Shown here one piece after another: positions 41,249-54,608 of a stretch of DNA of 64,000 nucleotides (the stretch's first letter is position 1; each line of letters opens with the position of its first letter). The notes beneath the pieces are model-generated. The model was not told the origin of the DNA, ran no database searches, and worked only from the letters and a program-made list of their open reading frames with translations. A program made the position numbers and the translations under genes. The DNA is from Hyperoodon ampullatus (taxonomy: Eukaryota > Chordata > Mammalia > Artiodactyla > Ziphiidae), in contig OX457057.1 of NCBI GenBank assembly GCA_949752795.1, forward strand, positions 164,069,781-164,133,780, given 5' to 3'.

Positions 41249-41425
41249 CTATTGCCTTTTAAAAGCAACTTCCTACTTTGTTTTGGGTGCTGAGAGATTA
41301 CTTTCTGCCTTGGCTGGGTTGTGGAGGAGGGTGTGAGAAGACGGGGATCAATGAACGCTAACTAATAATAGCAATCAATGGGACAGGGAAAACTAGAAAG
41401 AAATCAAGGCAAAAGTCATCTCAGG

Positions 41426-41633
41426 GGGCTTCCCTGGTGGCGCAGTGGTTGAGAGTCCGCCTGCCGATGCAGGGGACACGGGTTCGTGCCCCGGTCCGGG
41501 AAGATCCCACATGCCGCAGAGCTGCTGGGCCCGTGAGCCATGGCCGCTGAGCCTGCGCATCCGGAGCCTGTGCTCCGCAGTGGGAGAGGCCACGGCAGTG
41601 AGAGGTCCGCATACTGCAAAAAAAAAAAAAAAA
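41426..41633 (+). mobile_element. CHR-type SINE
   Basis: The body runs from GGGCTTCCCTGGTGGCGCAG to a pure A-tail of about 20 bases. Target duplication: aaaagtcatctcagg (41411-41425) and aaaagccatctcgg (from 41634), with two mismatches. Confidence 0.95.
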
Positions 41634-43689
41634 AAAAGCCATCTCGGAGTGATTGCTTGGACTGCAGAATGGAAATGTGTTTGTAGCCTGGCAAGGTGGA
41701 GAACAGAAATCACCGTCCCTTCCCCTGGCGCCAAGGAGGACTCCTAGCCCTGAGTTCGATGCTCAACCTCCTCTCTGTGATTCGGAGGAGCCCAAGCCTA
41801 GAATACTGAATGTGGTTCTGGACTCTCAAGGCAATAACTATGGAGAAAAATGGGTGAGAGTTTGGAGAAGAGCAATAAAAATGATTGAAGAGCCCAAAGG
41901 AGTGATTTATGTTGAAGGGGAAGAACTCCACTCAGACAACTTGACCAGCTGATGACTAAGTCAAGGCATGATAGATGCCTGTAGATGTTCGAAGAGGGCA
42001 AATATGCTGGAACAGGTTGAAGTTGAGGGATAAGGACAAGAGAGAAGGAAGTTGAGGAAAGGAAATCTGAGTCACAGGTCAGAAAACTTGGGGGAAGTCA
42101 AAATGCCATGAAATTTTTCTGTTAGTGAAAATGAAGGTTGGCTCCGTTTTTCCACTGAATTTGTGATCCTGTCAGGGAGGCAGTCCACAAAGTGTAGAGG
42201 AAGATGTTTGGAGAAGGGTAAATGCATATGAGGTGGCCGGTTGTTGAAAGATTGGTGGCAAGGGCAGAGAACTTGGCTTATAGATGCCCTCTATAAGAGT
42301 TCTCTCTGCCTTCTGACACGTTTGCATAGTTGCCAAGGAACCAAGATTTTAGCTTATGTGATGGCTGAAAATCTCAGATGACTATGATTCATATTGAGTA
42401 AAATATTGGAAAAGGTGATGGATAACCAGCTCTCTATCTCTTAGCCTTCATACCTGCCACTGAAGTAAACAATGACAAAAAATCATTTCACTTTTGTGCC
42501 CTGAATGATCCAGGCTGGCTCTCTGCAGTGATTGGATTTGGTGGCTAATCGCTCAAGCCTCCACATCCCTTGCCTTGTAGACAGATCATGTGAGGATGGG
42601 CCTGACTTCACTGGGTAATTGCACAAGGCTTCATCATTCCCTCTGGCTGTGTGTAGAGACAGTCTTGGATGTAGACAGGAGCCTCTAGGGAAACGGTGGA
42701 GGCCCCACGTTGGTATCATTTAAAATAAGACAGGCTAGAGCCCTGAGTTAGAGACTGACAGGAACATTAGCCCCAGGAAACAGACAAGGAGACCTAATCT
42801 ATCATTTCCATCTCTAATTTCCATTATTCTCTGATCATCACTGTCTATAAGGTCTCATTTTGGACACTAATAAAATAATGGAGCAACTGTTAGGAGGGGA
42901 AAAATAGTGACTATCATGAGAATAATGGAACCAGGACTGATAAGCAGTGTGATATGTTTACATGTATATAAAAAAGTGCCAGACAAAGGACTGCATTTTC
43001 CTCATAAAATGACAAGATAAATGAAAAGTAGAAGATTCATACATCTTGATTTAAATCAGTGATCTGATGCCACGTTTCTTTAAATGATTCTTACAAAATT
43101 AATGAAAATTGATTTGAACGTGAAGACCATCACTTGAAAAGTACCTGACAGATTGCTAACTGATGACACGTACTGGGGTATTATGGAAAAATCAGTGGTA
43201 GGCCTGATTTTCCTGACTATTTTATTTAATGGTCCAGGAGGGAGAGGTAAACAGCTTGTATGGGTATTTATGTTTTTCACTTGGTATTCTATATTGCATA
43301 CATTAAAATAGCTGAACATTCTTTTGAAGTCGAACAACCAAATCCTAGGCCAGTGAACGTTAATATGAATTCCCTTGTGAAAATCTAGGTTAATGAACCA
43401 GGACAAAAGTAGCAACGAACAGTCATGACTTTCAGACAAGGAAGAAAATTGGTCAAGGACATTAATACAAAAAATTACAAATGGATGATTCTGTGAGACA
43501 GAATCTTGAGACAGAAACCTGCAACTTTATCCAGACTGTGCTTTGTGCTTCAGTTTACCTGGACTTGTATGTGTGCGTGTAAGTGTGATGTGTGTGTGTA
43601 TGGGTACATGAGTGAGCTGGTTTATTTGTAGAAATCCTCTCCCCACCCTCCTCCTTCATCTCCTCTCTCACTCATTCATGTTTTCAGCA

Positions 43690-44110
43690 GATATTCACTG
43701 TATTACCCATCGTGGCCCAGGATAAGGCAGGTTGCTAATTAGAAGAAGAAGATGTTGTCTCTGCTCTGCAAGAACTAACAGTCTAGAATAGATAGATGGG
43801 CACATAACAAGAAAATTACAATGAATTCTAAAACCTGTTAAAATAAAGGTTTGAGCAAAGTTCAATGGGATTACAGTTTAAGACTCATGTGACATCTAAG
43901 AATCTGGAATAGGATTTCATGAGGAAGTTAGATCTTGAACTGTTCTATTTAACAGGTAACAAAGGTAATTCTAAGCAGAAAGAACAGCATATGCCAAGGC
44001 ATGGAGACTTAAGAAGCATGGTTTTTCCAGGAATGGCAAACAAATAACTCAATGTAGCTCACGGGTGCAGTTTATAGAGACAGGAGAAGAGGCTGATAAG
44101 GTGGCTAAAG
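43690..44110 (+). repeat. Diverged ancient interspersed repeat, family not assigned
   Basis: The same style as the repeats at 17215 and 28180 is seen: 'gcaagaactaacagtctagaatagatagatgggcac', then 'ggaatggatttcatgagg'-like text, then 'agaaagaacagcatatgccaaggcatggagac'. The assignment to a common ancient family is from pattern memory only. Confidence 0.4.
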
Positions 44111-45530
44111 ACTAGATCTTGAAGAGTTCTTGCTTACTAAGGCTTTGAACCTTAAAGCTCCATGTGTACACCCCTAGAATTGTCAGCAGGAGGTGTCTGT
44201 GTATGTGGAGGGCTATTCCCTCACTACACATTATTTTTATGGACCCTTCAAAAGAAATTAAAACAATCCTAAAAAGAAAACAAAAACCAAAACAAACACA
44301 CACGAAAAACCTCTCAAGACTATCTAAGGTTTTATTTATCTGGATCCTGCAAATAAAGCAGTCTTAAAATTATCCTGTAGATAAAAGTTTTGAAGAGCAG
44401 ACAGCAAAGAGTGACAGAAAATTGGGGACCATAGGTACAAGACATGTGAATTGAGGGGGTTGCAGCCACTTTTGGTGACTCTGGTTTTGCCAGAAATGCC
44501 CAAGGAGAAGTGAGGCTAGTTGAGACATTCGTGTGTGAATCTTGGTGATAAAGCCAGCCACTGTAGTTTACCCAGGTGACAGGATTCAGGGTGGCAGGTT
44601 GTAAAATCACTGAACTCATTACAAAAGAGGCTCTGATTCACTAAAAGTAAAAATAGCTTCAAAAAGATTTAAACAAAGTCATGGATGACAGACTTCTAAT
44701 GAGTTATTAAAAGAACATGGGATGTTTGAGGTTACATCCTTGGTCTTTGAGGTTGGCAACAAAATCAATCATTGCCTGCCCCAGCACCCTTGGTGACCCA
44801 GGTGCCCAGCAGAGGACCCAGGATGGAAGGATCCTGCCCTAGTGCAGGGCTTCACCACATCTCTGTCTAACCTGTGTGAATTCACAGCTGCTCAGCCTCC
44901 CAACCCTGTGGCTTCATAGACACAGCCAGGGACTGTTAGTGTCTCTATGTGATATTTGTCTGCTAGGACAACAAGGACAAATTAAAAAAATTCACAGACA
45001 AGAAATGAAACCAATAAATGAGGTGGAGGAGGCAAGAGGGATGATTTACATGAGAATATTAGAAGAGAAAAAACAAATTTATTTAGCTACTTTGGAGATT
45101 ATTAAGAAAGGCTCTAATAATGTTTTTTGTTAAATTAAGAGTATACCCAGTGGCCTCTAGATACATTTTTCAGAACACCACAGTCAGATTAAATTCATGC
45201 ATTTGAAGATTCCCGGTAAATAATAGATTGATTTCTTATTCTGGCATCTCAGATACAGAGGGCAATACCAAGGAGATTCCCCACTAGACAACATATTACT
45301 AGATTTCAGTGATGAAGAATGGTGATAGAGTGATAATTTATGAGATGGGAAAAGACCAGCTGTGGAAATGAACAGGTGTTTCTCCAAGGTTTTAGAAGCT
45401 GTTGTCAGGAATAGTCCTGCTCATCAGAGCACTTGTTTCACTGCCTGCTCAGGAGGCAACATACTTACCAACTTACCATGACATCCCCCCCCAGACTAGT
45501 ACACGTGTGTGCTTGTGCCTGTGCACGTAC

Positions 45531-45556
45531 GCACACACACACACTCACACACTCGT
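45531..45556. repeat. Short CA-rich microsatellite
   Basis: A CA run interrupted by CTC units and preceded by alternating purine-pyrimidine GTGTGTGCTTGTGCCTGTGC. Confidence 0.85.
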
Positions 45557-46474
45557 ACGTAGCCCGTGCCACCTTAATGTGGCCTTTCCATTGTCCCAGG
45601 TTTGTACTGTTCTTTCTCTTTCTACAACTCATCCCTGCTACTCACCCTCCCAGGGATCCCTGCTCAGGGATTCTAAATCTGTATAAGGAACAAATGCCCC
45701 ACACCATAGAATCCAGTTTCCTTTTCAAGCCAAGAATGGGGACCATGTTTGTCATGGTTGGCCTCAGCCCCTCCGTCTTGCTCCAAAACGTCCTTGACAG
45801 AAGGTAATTTTATTTGGGTCTGTCTGAATGATGCTATCCTAAACATTTCCCTAGAGACCACTCACAGAAAAATGACCACAGCCCACTAGAGAGGATGCCT
45901 TTGCCTCTGAGTTCTAGGTGTTAGCAGAGACCAACCTGCACTGATGATTGATTCAGAATGATCTAAAACCCATTCTCACCTTCTGGCCCCCTAAAGCTGA
46001 GCAAGACCATTCTCTCAGCTGTCTGACCATCAAAGTGCAAATGCTGAACCATTGTATGGCAGTGACTAGAATGCTAAGGGGTAGCTCTGATTCCCAGCCC
46101 AGGTCTTGGGCAGTGTTTGGCCTTCTTTGACCTTCCCAGAGCCTCGTCAGAAGTGACTCAGATGGAGTCAGACAGTCCTGCGTGACATTTGACATTTCCT
46201 GACTTTCATTTGTCCGTTTCTAGCTCGTCATCTGGCTTTTATTTCCCCACCCCCATGCCTGTCTCTGTATCAGTGATGCCCTATTCACCTTCCTCCAACC
46301 CCTCAGACAAGGCTTGCAGGCCAGCCTGCTGCTGCTCTTTTATCTCTGGGTGCCCTCCTCCCCTTCCCTCCAGCCCCAACTCCATTGTCTGTGCCCAGCT
46401 CCTGTCATTGCCATGCCAAGCACAAACGGGATTATCCTCCCATTAACTCCCTTTTTATTGTCCTGTTTTCTCTT

Positions 46475-46510
46475 TGTGTGTGTGTGTGCGCATGCGTGCG
46501 TGCGTGTGTG
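46475..46510. repeat. (TG)n/(TGCG)n microsatellite
   Basis: TG units pass into GCGCATGCGTGCGTGCGTG and back to TG. The alternating purine-pyrimidine run includes several CpG. Confidence 0.92.
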
Positions 46511-47309
46511 ACTCTTTCTAATTACCTCTCACTTATTCACTTGTTCCTAGCAAGGGTTTCCAGTGTTTTTATTTGGCCCTTTATTTCTCATTCTTCTTTT
46601 CTTCCCTCCCTTTTCCTTTACTTGCTTCTCCTCCTCTTCCCCCAGGAGTCAGTGGAAATGTGGCTGTCCTTTCTCCCACCCATTTCAGTGTCAAATAGGT
46701 CATGTTAGCTCTTAGTATTAAACCTAAAGTTCCTAGTTCCTTCTCTTGCTAGAAACTCTGCTGTAACCTGATTCTGAAATATTGCCCTGTAGAAAGAAGG
46801 AGAACTGACCCCCTCTGGGTGAGCAGGCAGGAACTGAGTGGTTGAAAGTGGATCTCCACCTACCAGGACCTCCTCAGACGGGCTGAACGGGGTCAAGTCC
46901 CCTCAGTTGTCTTGGGGGACCCTGCACCTCATTCTTAGGGATTTTTCTCAAGTGGAAACATGTTTAATTTGACCCATTTTCACAAAAGGTGTGTGGTCAG
47001 TCAGCTGAGTACAGCCATATGCTTTGTACATGGCAGGTAGACATCTAGTACAAAGAGCAGCTGAGCGGGGAAACCTCGCCCCTGCAGGCCCAGGAAAGAA
47101 AACTCTGAGACACAGGGGACATTTGTCCTGATGCGTGCCATTTTCCTCATTTGCACAAATGCACTTGAGGAGCTGGAGCTGCCCCTGGCCGGGGTTGTTT
47201 TTGGTGATGCCCTTTGCTCCCCTCTTACAGGCAACTGTAACCTTCTTGGTTACTCAAGATGATAAGAGAGCAAAATATGCCTAATAATTGACTCCCTGAT
47301 GCCAGTTCA

Positions 47310-47455
47310 TGGAGCAAATACTTAAGAATCATCTGGGGAGCTTATTTAAAATACTGATTTCTGATTGCTACCCCAAGAGATATATTAAATTCATGGGTCT
47401 GGGAGAGGACCCAGTCTTTGTACAGATGAAAAGCCCCCCCAAATGCTTCTGCAGC
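47310..47455 (+). repeat. hAT-type (MER20-like) DNA transposon relic
   Basis: The order 'agaatcatctggggagcttatttaaaatactgatttctg', 'taccccaagagatatattaaattcatgggtctgg', 'gaggacccag' follows the MER20-like pattern. It is diverged and no terminal repeats are preserved. Confidence 0.5.
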
Positions 47456-47604
47456 CCAGCCAGACTTAAGAGGCCCTTCCTAAGCAAGGTGTGGAGTCTC
47501 CACATCCCCACCAGGAAGGCATCCTCTTACCAGTGGACCATCCCCTCTGATGAAAAGAATGGGTTTGTAGACTAGTGGCTGAGTGCATCCTAAAGGATTC
47601 TTGT

Positions 47605-47680
47605 GTTTTACTGATGGGGAAATAGAGGGCCAGAGAGGTGAAGAAACTTGCTCAAGGTCACATAGCTGGTGGCCAAGCTT
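47605..47680 (-). repeat. MIR fragment
   Basis: Reverse MIR centre: 'tgatggggaaatagagggccagagaggtgaagaaacttgctcaaggtcacatagctgg'. Confidence 0.75.
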
Positions 47681-48294
47681 TATAGTGACAGGTGGGTATT
47701 GGAGATAAATCAGTTGGGTAAATACAGATTTCAAAGAGAGCCCAGTGTGATAAGCATGTGACATTCTGGAAGTCAGTCATCAGCTGTGGATGAGAGGTGG
47801 GCATTCCCCACCTGCTTCTCTGCATCCTCCTCCCCAGGGCACCGAGGGGACTCAGCTTCATCCCACCCTTCCCCACACGACAAGTGTCTGCAGTCCCCGA
47901 CAGTACTGCCTACCCCCTGGAGGAGAGTGAAACATCCACAGTGTTCTCTCTGACTAGTCCAGTCACGGCACCAAGAGACTCATTTTAAACAGTGCCGGAG
48001 GCAGGAACACTCATATTTCCTCCAGTATGACCACCAGGGTGAAAAAAATCAACCTCGATTTACCCTCCCATCTGCTCGAGAATGGAAGATAAATTGTTTC
48101 AATTTTATAGAAATGAATGTTTTATGTTTGGCCCAGGCTTTCCAGAGAGTGTCCTGAATTTATATATTCTACTGAATGCATGGATGTTTTCTACTAGGAA
48201 TGCTCCCTGAACCTGCAGCTTCTTTGGGTTTCAGTCTAAGAATACTAGGTTTGAGAGTGCTGTCATCTTCCCTGGCTTTGGGCATGTTGGCTAT

Positions 48295-48480
48295 TTATCT
48301 TTTTTTTCTTTAAAGTAAATAGAAAAAAATCCACTCATTATCCCATGCTCAGAGAAAACTCCCGTTACCATTTTGTCATATTTCTTCCCAATTTCTTTTT
48401 CTATGCATCAAAAGTTTTGCTTTCCACTGCCCCCCTTAATTTTTAATGTATTTTTGTTCTCTTTCGTTATTTAACAATGA
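48295..48480 (-). repeat. Old L1M-type fragment
   Basis: T-rich start, then 'aaatagaaaaaaatccactcattatcccatgctcagagaaaactcccgttacc', which reads like the reverse complement of an old L1 3' region. Confidence 0.5.
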
Positions 48481-48845
48481 GCACTCATTACTTTTGTAAC
48501 CACAAAATTTGGGGGAATTTTAAGAAGGAAGCTTTAAAAGTGTCTTTGTTGTATATTATTTTTCTCAAAACGTTTTCTCTGGGGAAGTTATTCTTAATGT
48601 CTATCTGAAAACCCTCAGTTGAAAACCTGGTTTTGGAGGAAAGAAGAAAGTGGCTCAGGGTCTAGCGTTCAGGTCAAATTCCTCTAATGTAAACATCTCT
48701 GTAAGTTTTTGTATAACAAAGGGATGGATGAACACCAAGAAGTGACCCTCGAATTCAGCACAATATTTAATGCAGTACAACTTCAATGTCACTGAAGATT
48801 TTGAGCAGTCCCTCAGATAATGCTGATTAATTGCTGCCATTTATT

Positions 48846-49064
48846 TTTATTTATTTATTTATTTATTTTGCGGTACGCGGGCCTCTCACTGTTGCGGCCT
48901 CTCCCATTGCAGAGCGCAGGCTCCAGATGCGCAGGCCCAGCGGCCATGGCTCACGGGCCCAGCCGCTCCACGGCATGTGGGATCCTCCCAGACCAGGGCA
49001 CGAATCCGTGTCCCCTGCATCGGCAGACGGACTCTCAACCACTGCGCCACCAGGGAAGCCCTTT
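48846..49064 (-). mobile_element. CHR-type SINE
   Basis: The minus-strand body has a TTTA-repeat tail on the + strand. The duplication ctgccatttatt is present at 48834-48845 and 49065-49076. Confidence 0.95.
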
Positions 49065-49369
49065 CTGCCATTTATTAAGCGTGTAATGCTGGGCTCAGTG
49101 TTGTTGTTTTTTTAATATCATCACTAATCTTGATAAAAAGCCTCCAAACTGGTTAAGAGGTGAGCCGTTAGTATTGTTTATTCCACCTGCAATTTCTGTG
49201 AAAACAATTTCAGTAATAATCATCTTAAGGTTTATTCTTCCTAGATAAGTATTTTGAATTCTGCTTCGAACATTCACACTACAATTATTTTTTCATAAGT
49301 TTTAACTTTATATAATCTCAGGAATTGGAGAGCAAACATTTTGTCACTGAATGTCTTGGTTTTTATTTT

Positions 49370-49620
49370 ATCTTTTTTTGTTGTTTTTATAAAAGGAATG
49401 CATATCATTAGTAGAAAATCTAAAAAAAAAAAAAAAGAAAGAAAGTCACCCACAGAACAGTAAATAGAAGACAATCCAAGCCACCTGAAGTGGCATCCCC
49501 TGGAGGGAACTCATTCTGAACTTTTTTGTTTGTTTAGGGATAATATTTTTTTTTAACAAAAATCACACTATATTGTTATATCTCTTGCTTTTTAAAATAT
49601 ATATATATTCATATATACAC
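49370..49620 (-). repeat. Old L1M-type fragment
   Basis: 'ttgtttttataaaaggaatgcatatcattagtagaaaatct', an A run, then 'gaaagtcacccacagaacagtaaatag'. This follows the reverse complement of an L1M 3' UTR. Confidence 0.6.
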
Positions 49621-49645
49621 ATACATATATATGTATGTATATGTA
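49595..49645. repeat. AT-rich simple repeat (TATA/TATG)
   Basis: Alternating ATAT with CATA/TGTA units. Confidence 0.9.
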
Positions 49646-50136
49646 ATGAGAAAGGTGCCTATTATTATGTGAGGCTCAGCAGTATGGTGACCAGGGTCAC
49701 AGTGGTGAACAGAATTGCCTGATGCCAACATCTAGGCTCTTTTCATTAGACCATGATGCTACTCAACAATTGGAATAATCTTTTCATTCCCTGGTACTCT
49801 TCTTCCCGTCAAGTTTATTAACCTTTCCACATGGTTTTCCACACTGAGAGTAGCATGGTTGGCTTAAGGAGAGATGGCTTGGAAACCAGGCTTTCCAGTT
49901 GAGGTTGGCTTTTGGATCTAAGATCTTTGGATGGAGGAGAGTCCCCAGATTTCTGTTGTGCAGGACTGTGAAAGGAGGCCGTGCCCCAGTGCTGCATTAG
50001 CCCAGTTAGCCCTGGAGGTGGAGGATTTCCATGTGGCTGCCCAGACCACAGTGCCCAGCATGGACTTCCTCCAATCCTGACGTACAGCAGAGACTCCCTT
50101 GCTTATAACCAAATGAGAAAGATGACTTTATTTATG

Positions 50137-50385
50137 TCTGTATTTATTTTTTTATTGAAGTATAGTTGATTCACAATATCATATTAGTTTCAGGTGCACA
50201 ACATAGTGGTTCAATATTTTTATAGATTACACTCCATTCAGAGTTATTATAAAACATTGCCATACGTCCCTGTTTGTATAGTAGTTTGTACCTCTTAATC
50301 CCCTACCCCTGTCTTGCTCCTACCCCCTTCCCTCTCCCAGCTGGTAACCACTAGTTTGTTCCGTATATGCGTGAGTCTGTTTAGG
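50137..50385 (-). mobile_element. L1 3' end, cetartiodactyl type
   Basis: 'tttttattgaagtatagttgattcacaatatcatattagtttcaggtgcac', then 'tttgtatagtagtttgtacctcttaatcccc', then 'ggtaaccactagtttgttc'. This is the reverse complement of an L1 3' UTR, somewhat more diverged than the copy at 18266. Confidence 0.85.
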
Positions 50386-50605
50386 CCTTGTTATATTCCT
50401 TCCACATGAGAAGGATGACTTTAAATGGAGTGAGTGCTCACCGTGGTGGGATGGTCACAAATGGGAACATATTCCACACTGAGAGAAGCCTACCTGGAGT
50501 TAAATTCACATCAAAGCCAGTGAGCCGTAGTACTTTGCATGCCTGGTATTGTAACACTCCCCACACTCTACCTTTCAGGGGCAGTAGTAATAGTCGTGAT
50601 ACTAA

Positions 50606-50621
50606 TATAATAATAATAATA
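50606..50621. repeat. (AAT)n short repeat
   Basis: About five AAT units. Confidence 0.85.
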
Positions 50622-51548
50622 GCTGACACATATAGTTTTTGGGATGCATCAGCCAGCCCTCTAAATTCTTTTCATGTACCAACAAATTTATTTCTCATTT
50701 CAACACTATGAGTAGAAACTATTGTTTTCCCCATTTTACTGGCGATCTATTGAATATTGCAGCAATATTGAAAGTCTCATCGGCAAGAAAAGAGAATCTC
50801 GGTCCCTAAGGAGAACTTTCTGTTGCCAAACCCCTCAAGGGCTACTGTTTTGAGAGTCTCAAAATCAAAGCAGGAGAGAGGCTACAATTCCACCTTGAGG
50901 CTCTGGGGACAGGGGATCCTTGAGTCGATGCCTTGATTAAAACAATGACAAGTATGTAGTCTGTAGTTAAGTATCTCTTCCAGAATGATGTAGAGTCCTA
51001 GGGAAAATGACGTGTCACTAGAGGGACCTAGCTGGAGGCCTAAACACAGTAAATGCTCTAGGCTGGTAACTGTCGGGACCAGGCACCTGTTACTGAGCAA
51101 GCAGCTCTGTGCTCTGGCCAGTGTAAAACCACAACTGTGGATTCAAATCAAGATGGCCCACTGTAGCAGAGGCCATGGCACACTCTTCACCATGGACCCT
51201 ATGCAGGCATTGCATTTGCCCATTTACTGGCACAAATGTGGGAGACTAAAACACCTAGGCAAGTCCTTGCTATTGGCAAAGGTTCCAGAGCCTTTGCCTG
51301 GTGGGTCAGGAGTGAGATCTTCACGTTTGAAGGATGGGGCCATCCATTTTCTTCAGACTACTTGGCCTGTAAAGAAGGTAGTCTGGGATATGTTCAGAGG
51401 TTCTTCTTTCCAGGTATAGTCTTAAATATTGTTAACCAGACCTCACTTAATAGCCTTGGTCAAATGATCTCATCTTAACCAGGAGGGTGGGGATACCTCA
51501 CTTCCTAGAGAGTTTATGTTCACCTGCTCATATTTTTATCTGTATGGG

Positions 51549-51740
51549 AGGCAGTGTAGCACAATGGGAAGAGCAGAGTTGCAGTCAGACAGGCTTGAGC
51601 TCAAATCTCATTTATTCTACTAAAAGCGCTCTGTTTTTGGCTAGCTTCATAACTCTTTTGAGCCTTAATTTCCTTTCCAGTAAAAATAAGAATGTTGCAC
51701 TCAATAATGGTACATAAAATATGTAAGCACTTAAATAAGT
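51549..51740 (+). repeat. MIR SINE relic
   Basis: 'ggcagtgtagcacaatgggaagagcagagttgcagtcagacaggc', then 'gagccttaatttcctttccagtaaaaataagaatg'. Confidence 0.8.
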
Positions 51741-51834
51741 GATGGCGTCAAGTATCCCATTGATGATGTTTTGCATTGGTCATAGCCTCATTTATGTTCT
51801 TTGAACTGCCTCCAAATGATGAGATCTTAACATC

Positions 51835-51995
51835 AATTTGGCAAGTTGGGTTTAGAGTAATCCACCTCTAGAATGTAAATTCCACGAAGGCATAAACAAT
51901 GTCTCTTATCTATCATTGCATTGTCAGACCCTAACACACTGCTTGGCACATAGTAGGTACTCAATAAATATTTGTAAGATAAATAAAGGCATGTG
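51835..51995 (+). repeat. L2 LINE 3'-tail relic
   Basis: 'ctctagaatgtaaattccacgaaggcataaacaatgtctc', then 'ctgcttggcacatagtaggtactcaataaatatttg'. Confidence 0.75.
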
Positions 51996-53194
51996 GTCAT
52001 CTTTGGGCAAGACATACACAGACTTCTGCTTTCTGAACCTAATTGGATCTTTAGACTCTCTTATGAGAGTGGTGACTCACCTCCGTAATTTCAGGAAGTA
52101 GGAGTAAGAATATCAGCTGAATCACTCACAATTCTATACACTCAGAGCTGGGAGCCCACCTCAAGGTCATATCATCTCACCTGCCACCTGAAAGGAATCC
52201 CTGCTACAGCCTTTCTAGCAGATGGCCACCTGAATACTATCAGTGACGAAGGCTATGTTCTTGGAAAAGGCAGCACATATCATTGTTGTAACGCAGATTC
52301 TTAGACAGTTATCCTTCAGGCTGAGCCAAAATATGTTTTCCTGTAACTTCGATCTGTTTGGTCAGCTCTGTCCTTTGGAACAGTAAAGAATATGTTGATT
52401 TCCTTCTTCTATGCTCAGGACTGCTAGCTTATACGGTGCCTTTGTGTGGATTAGAAAAATGTGCTTATCTGTTGCCTAGTGTGGGGTGGATGGGTGCCTG
52501 TGAACACATGGGACCACCATATATGGTCTGGCTACACGTTAATGTTATCCCGTGTATTAGCTATCCCTGCTATTTCGTGTTATCTGTGAATTTAATTAAC
52601 ATGGCTTCAGTGACCTTCTTCAGGTTAAAGAGAACACCACCAAGCCCTGCTCCCATCAGAGACTTTCCTGCAGGTTGACCTTGACCCCTTACTTGAAACT
52701 TGTTGGTTACATTTGTTCAATTACACAGAAATTCATCAGCTGTATAATCATTCAACCTTCATATTTCCATCTAATCCATATAAAAGATTTTGTCAAGTGT
52801 CTGGCCCAGAATGGGTGCTCAATACATTTTCTAAGTCAGGGAATGAATGCCTTTCTGAAATCAGGGTAGATGACTTCTGTGCTGCCCTTTGAAATGCTGA
52901 CCTAGAGATGCCATCAAAAATGGTCATGGGCCTAGCTTGGGACACCCCGCTTGTTAGTGAATCCAGTCTAGCTCTTAGACATCTTGGCATTCTTGTTTTT
53001 TTTATATTGATCCATCCTCTTTCTCTAAAGAGCCCGAAGCTGCTGAAAATTTGCTTCCACACTTGTGGCTCTTAGACCATCTATTCCTCCAGGCCATGTA
53101 GTTTTATCTCATTAAGAGTCTTGCCTCACAAGGAGTTCCAGCGATGTGACTCTAATAACAATTTCCTACCTGATAAGTGAAGGTAAAGGTCATA

Positions 53195-53405
53195 GTAAGA
53201 GCTAATGTTTACTGAGAGTTTACACTGTGCCTGGCACATTTCTAAGAGCTTATATATTTTAATCTTAACACAACTCTTTGAAGCTATCCCTTTTTACAGA
53301 TGGGGAGACTGAGGCACCAAGAAGCTTGGTAACTTAGCCAAAGCTTGCACCATAGTAAGTGCCATAACTGGGATTCAAACCTAGGCAGTCTATCTGGAGT
53401 CAGTG
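53195..53405 (-). repeat. MIR SINE relic
   Basis: A nearly full reverse MIR: 'gctaatgtttactgagagtttacactgtgcctggcac', 'tttacagatggggagactgaggcacc', 'gggattcaaacctaggcagtc'. Confidence 0.92.
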
Positions 53406-53844
53406 CATATAACTCACAGGGTGCTGCCTGACAAGGAAAGGATTTACTCTATGAACAAGCAGATTTGTGGGCAGCAAATGCCCCCTTTTCTGGTGTCTTG
53501 CCCCCATCCTCCCCACTCCCTTCTCTGAAGTAATGTGAGTCAGGCAGCTGAGCTTGCTGCAGGCACGATGGTCAGGATCACCCTCCACCCCATGTTCTCA
53601 GTTCTCTAGTTTGGGGGATTGAGCTAGTGTCACCATCTTCTCTCCACCGTCAGCCACTTAATGGGCTTTTCCTCCCAGGTCCCAGAAGCATTTGCTCTTC
53701 GAAAGCCTGTGGAGAGGTGGAGCTTAGCCCAGAGGAATGAGCCACTTCAGGCGTCAATGAAGTACCTGTGGAGAGGTACTTGGGGTGCTCCACCCGAGCA
53801 AGGGGAGGAGGTCAGTGCGTCATGGGCTCCTTCCGTGGGTCAGG

Positions 53845-54080
53845 CTCTCTTCCAGGTGCTTTATATTCTGTTACCTCATTTAAATGATAATAGGAGATCT
53901 CACTGATTGCTTTCTATGTGAAGGTATTATCTGTAGATGCTTTGTGAGTGTTCACAGCATCCCTTCCTCACACTGTGCAGATGAGGAAGCAGTGGCACAG
54001 AGGATTCAGTCACCTGCTCAGAGAACACAGTAGCAGTGGGAGGAGAAGGGATGAACCCAGCAGTCTGCTTCTCAGCCCAG
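53845..54080 (-). repeat. MIR SINE relic
   Basis: Reverse MIR: 'ctcttccaggtgctttatattctgttacctcattt', then 'tgtgcagatgaggaagcagtggcacagagg', then 'gggatgaacccagcagtctgc'. Confidence 0.75.
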
Positions 54081-54199
54081 GCCCTCCGTGGGATGCATGA
54101 GGATGAGTTTGGCCACCATAGAGCCTCTCAGGATAGGTCCCTCCTAGCTCTCAAGGCTCCCAGCATTTGTTTCCAGCCTGACTGAACTGCTTGCTCTTG

Positions 54200-54560
54200 A
54201 TCACACTGACCTTTTACTTTATCTTCTCCCCACTTTTGCTCAGGACATCTCTTTCCCTGCAGTTCTCTCCCTCCAATGCCCCTCCTCAGTCCCAGTCTCC
54301 CAGGTGCAGCCCAAATACCTGCTCCTTTATAAAGCTTTCCCTGTTCTCCAGTATGAAGCCACCCCTTCATCCTTTGGGCTGCCTCAGGCCTGTAACTCTC
54401 TCTTGTGGCCACTGCATGGGGCCTTGTTTATATCCCTAGACTTGTCTTGACTCCTTGTAGACAACAAGACTTGTAACGCAAGAGCTTAATTTTGAGTCTC
54501 ATTCTCAAGTACAGAGTGTCTTGCATGTAGTAGGTGCTCAATAAAAATTAAATAATTGCT
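54200..54560 (+). repeat. L2 LINE 3'-end relic
   Basis: 'tttataaagctttccctgttctccag', then 'actccttgtagacaacaagacttg', then 'gtcttgcatgtagtaggtgctcaataaaaatt'. Confidence 0.75.
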
Positions 54561-54608
54561 GCTCGTGAGATTCCAAGCATTATGAGAAATGAACTAATAG
54601 AAAAGATA

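Noticed and set aside
41653..41952. 99-codon mixed-composition frame after a SINE
   Set aside because: Looked more protein-like than most, but I recognise no family, it starts within SINE-flanking intron DNA and has no splice sites in frame.
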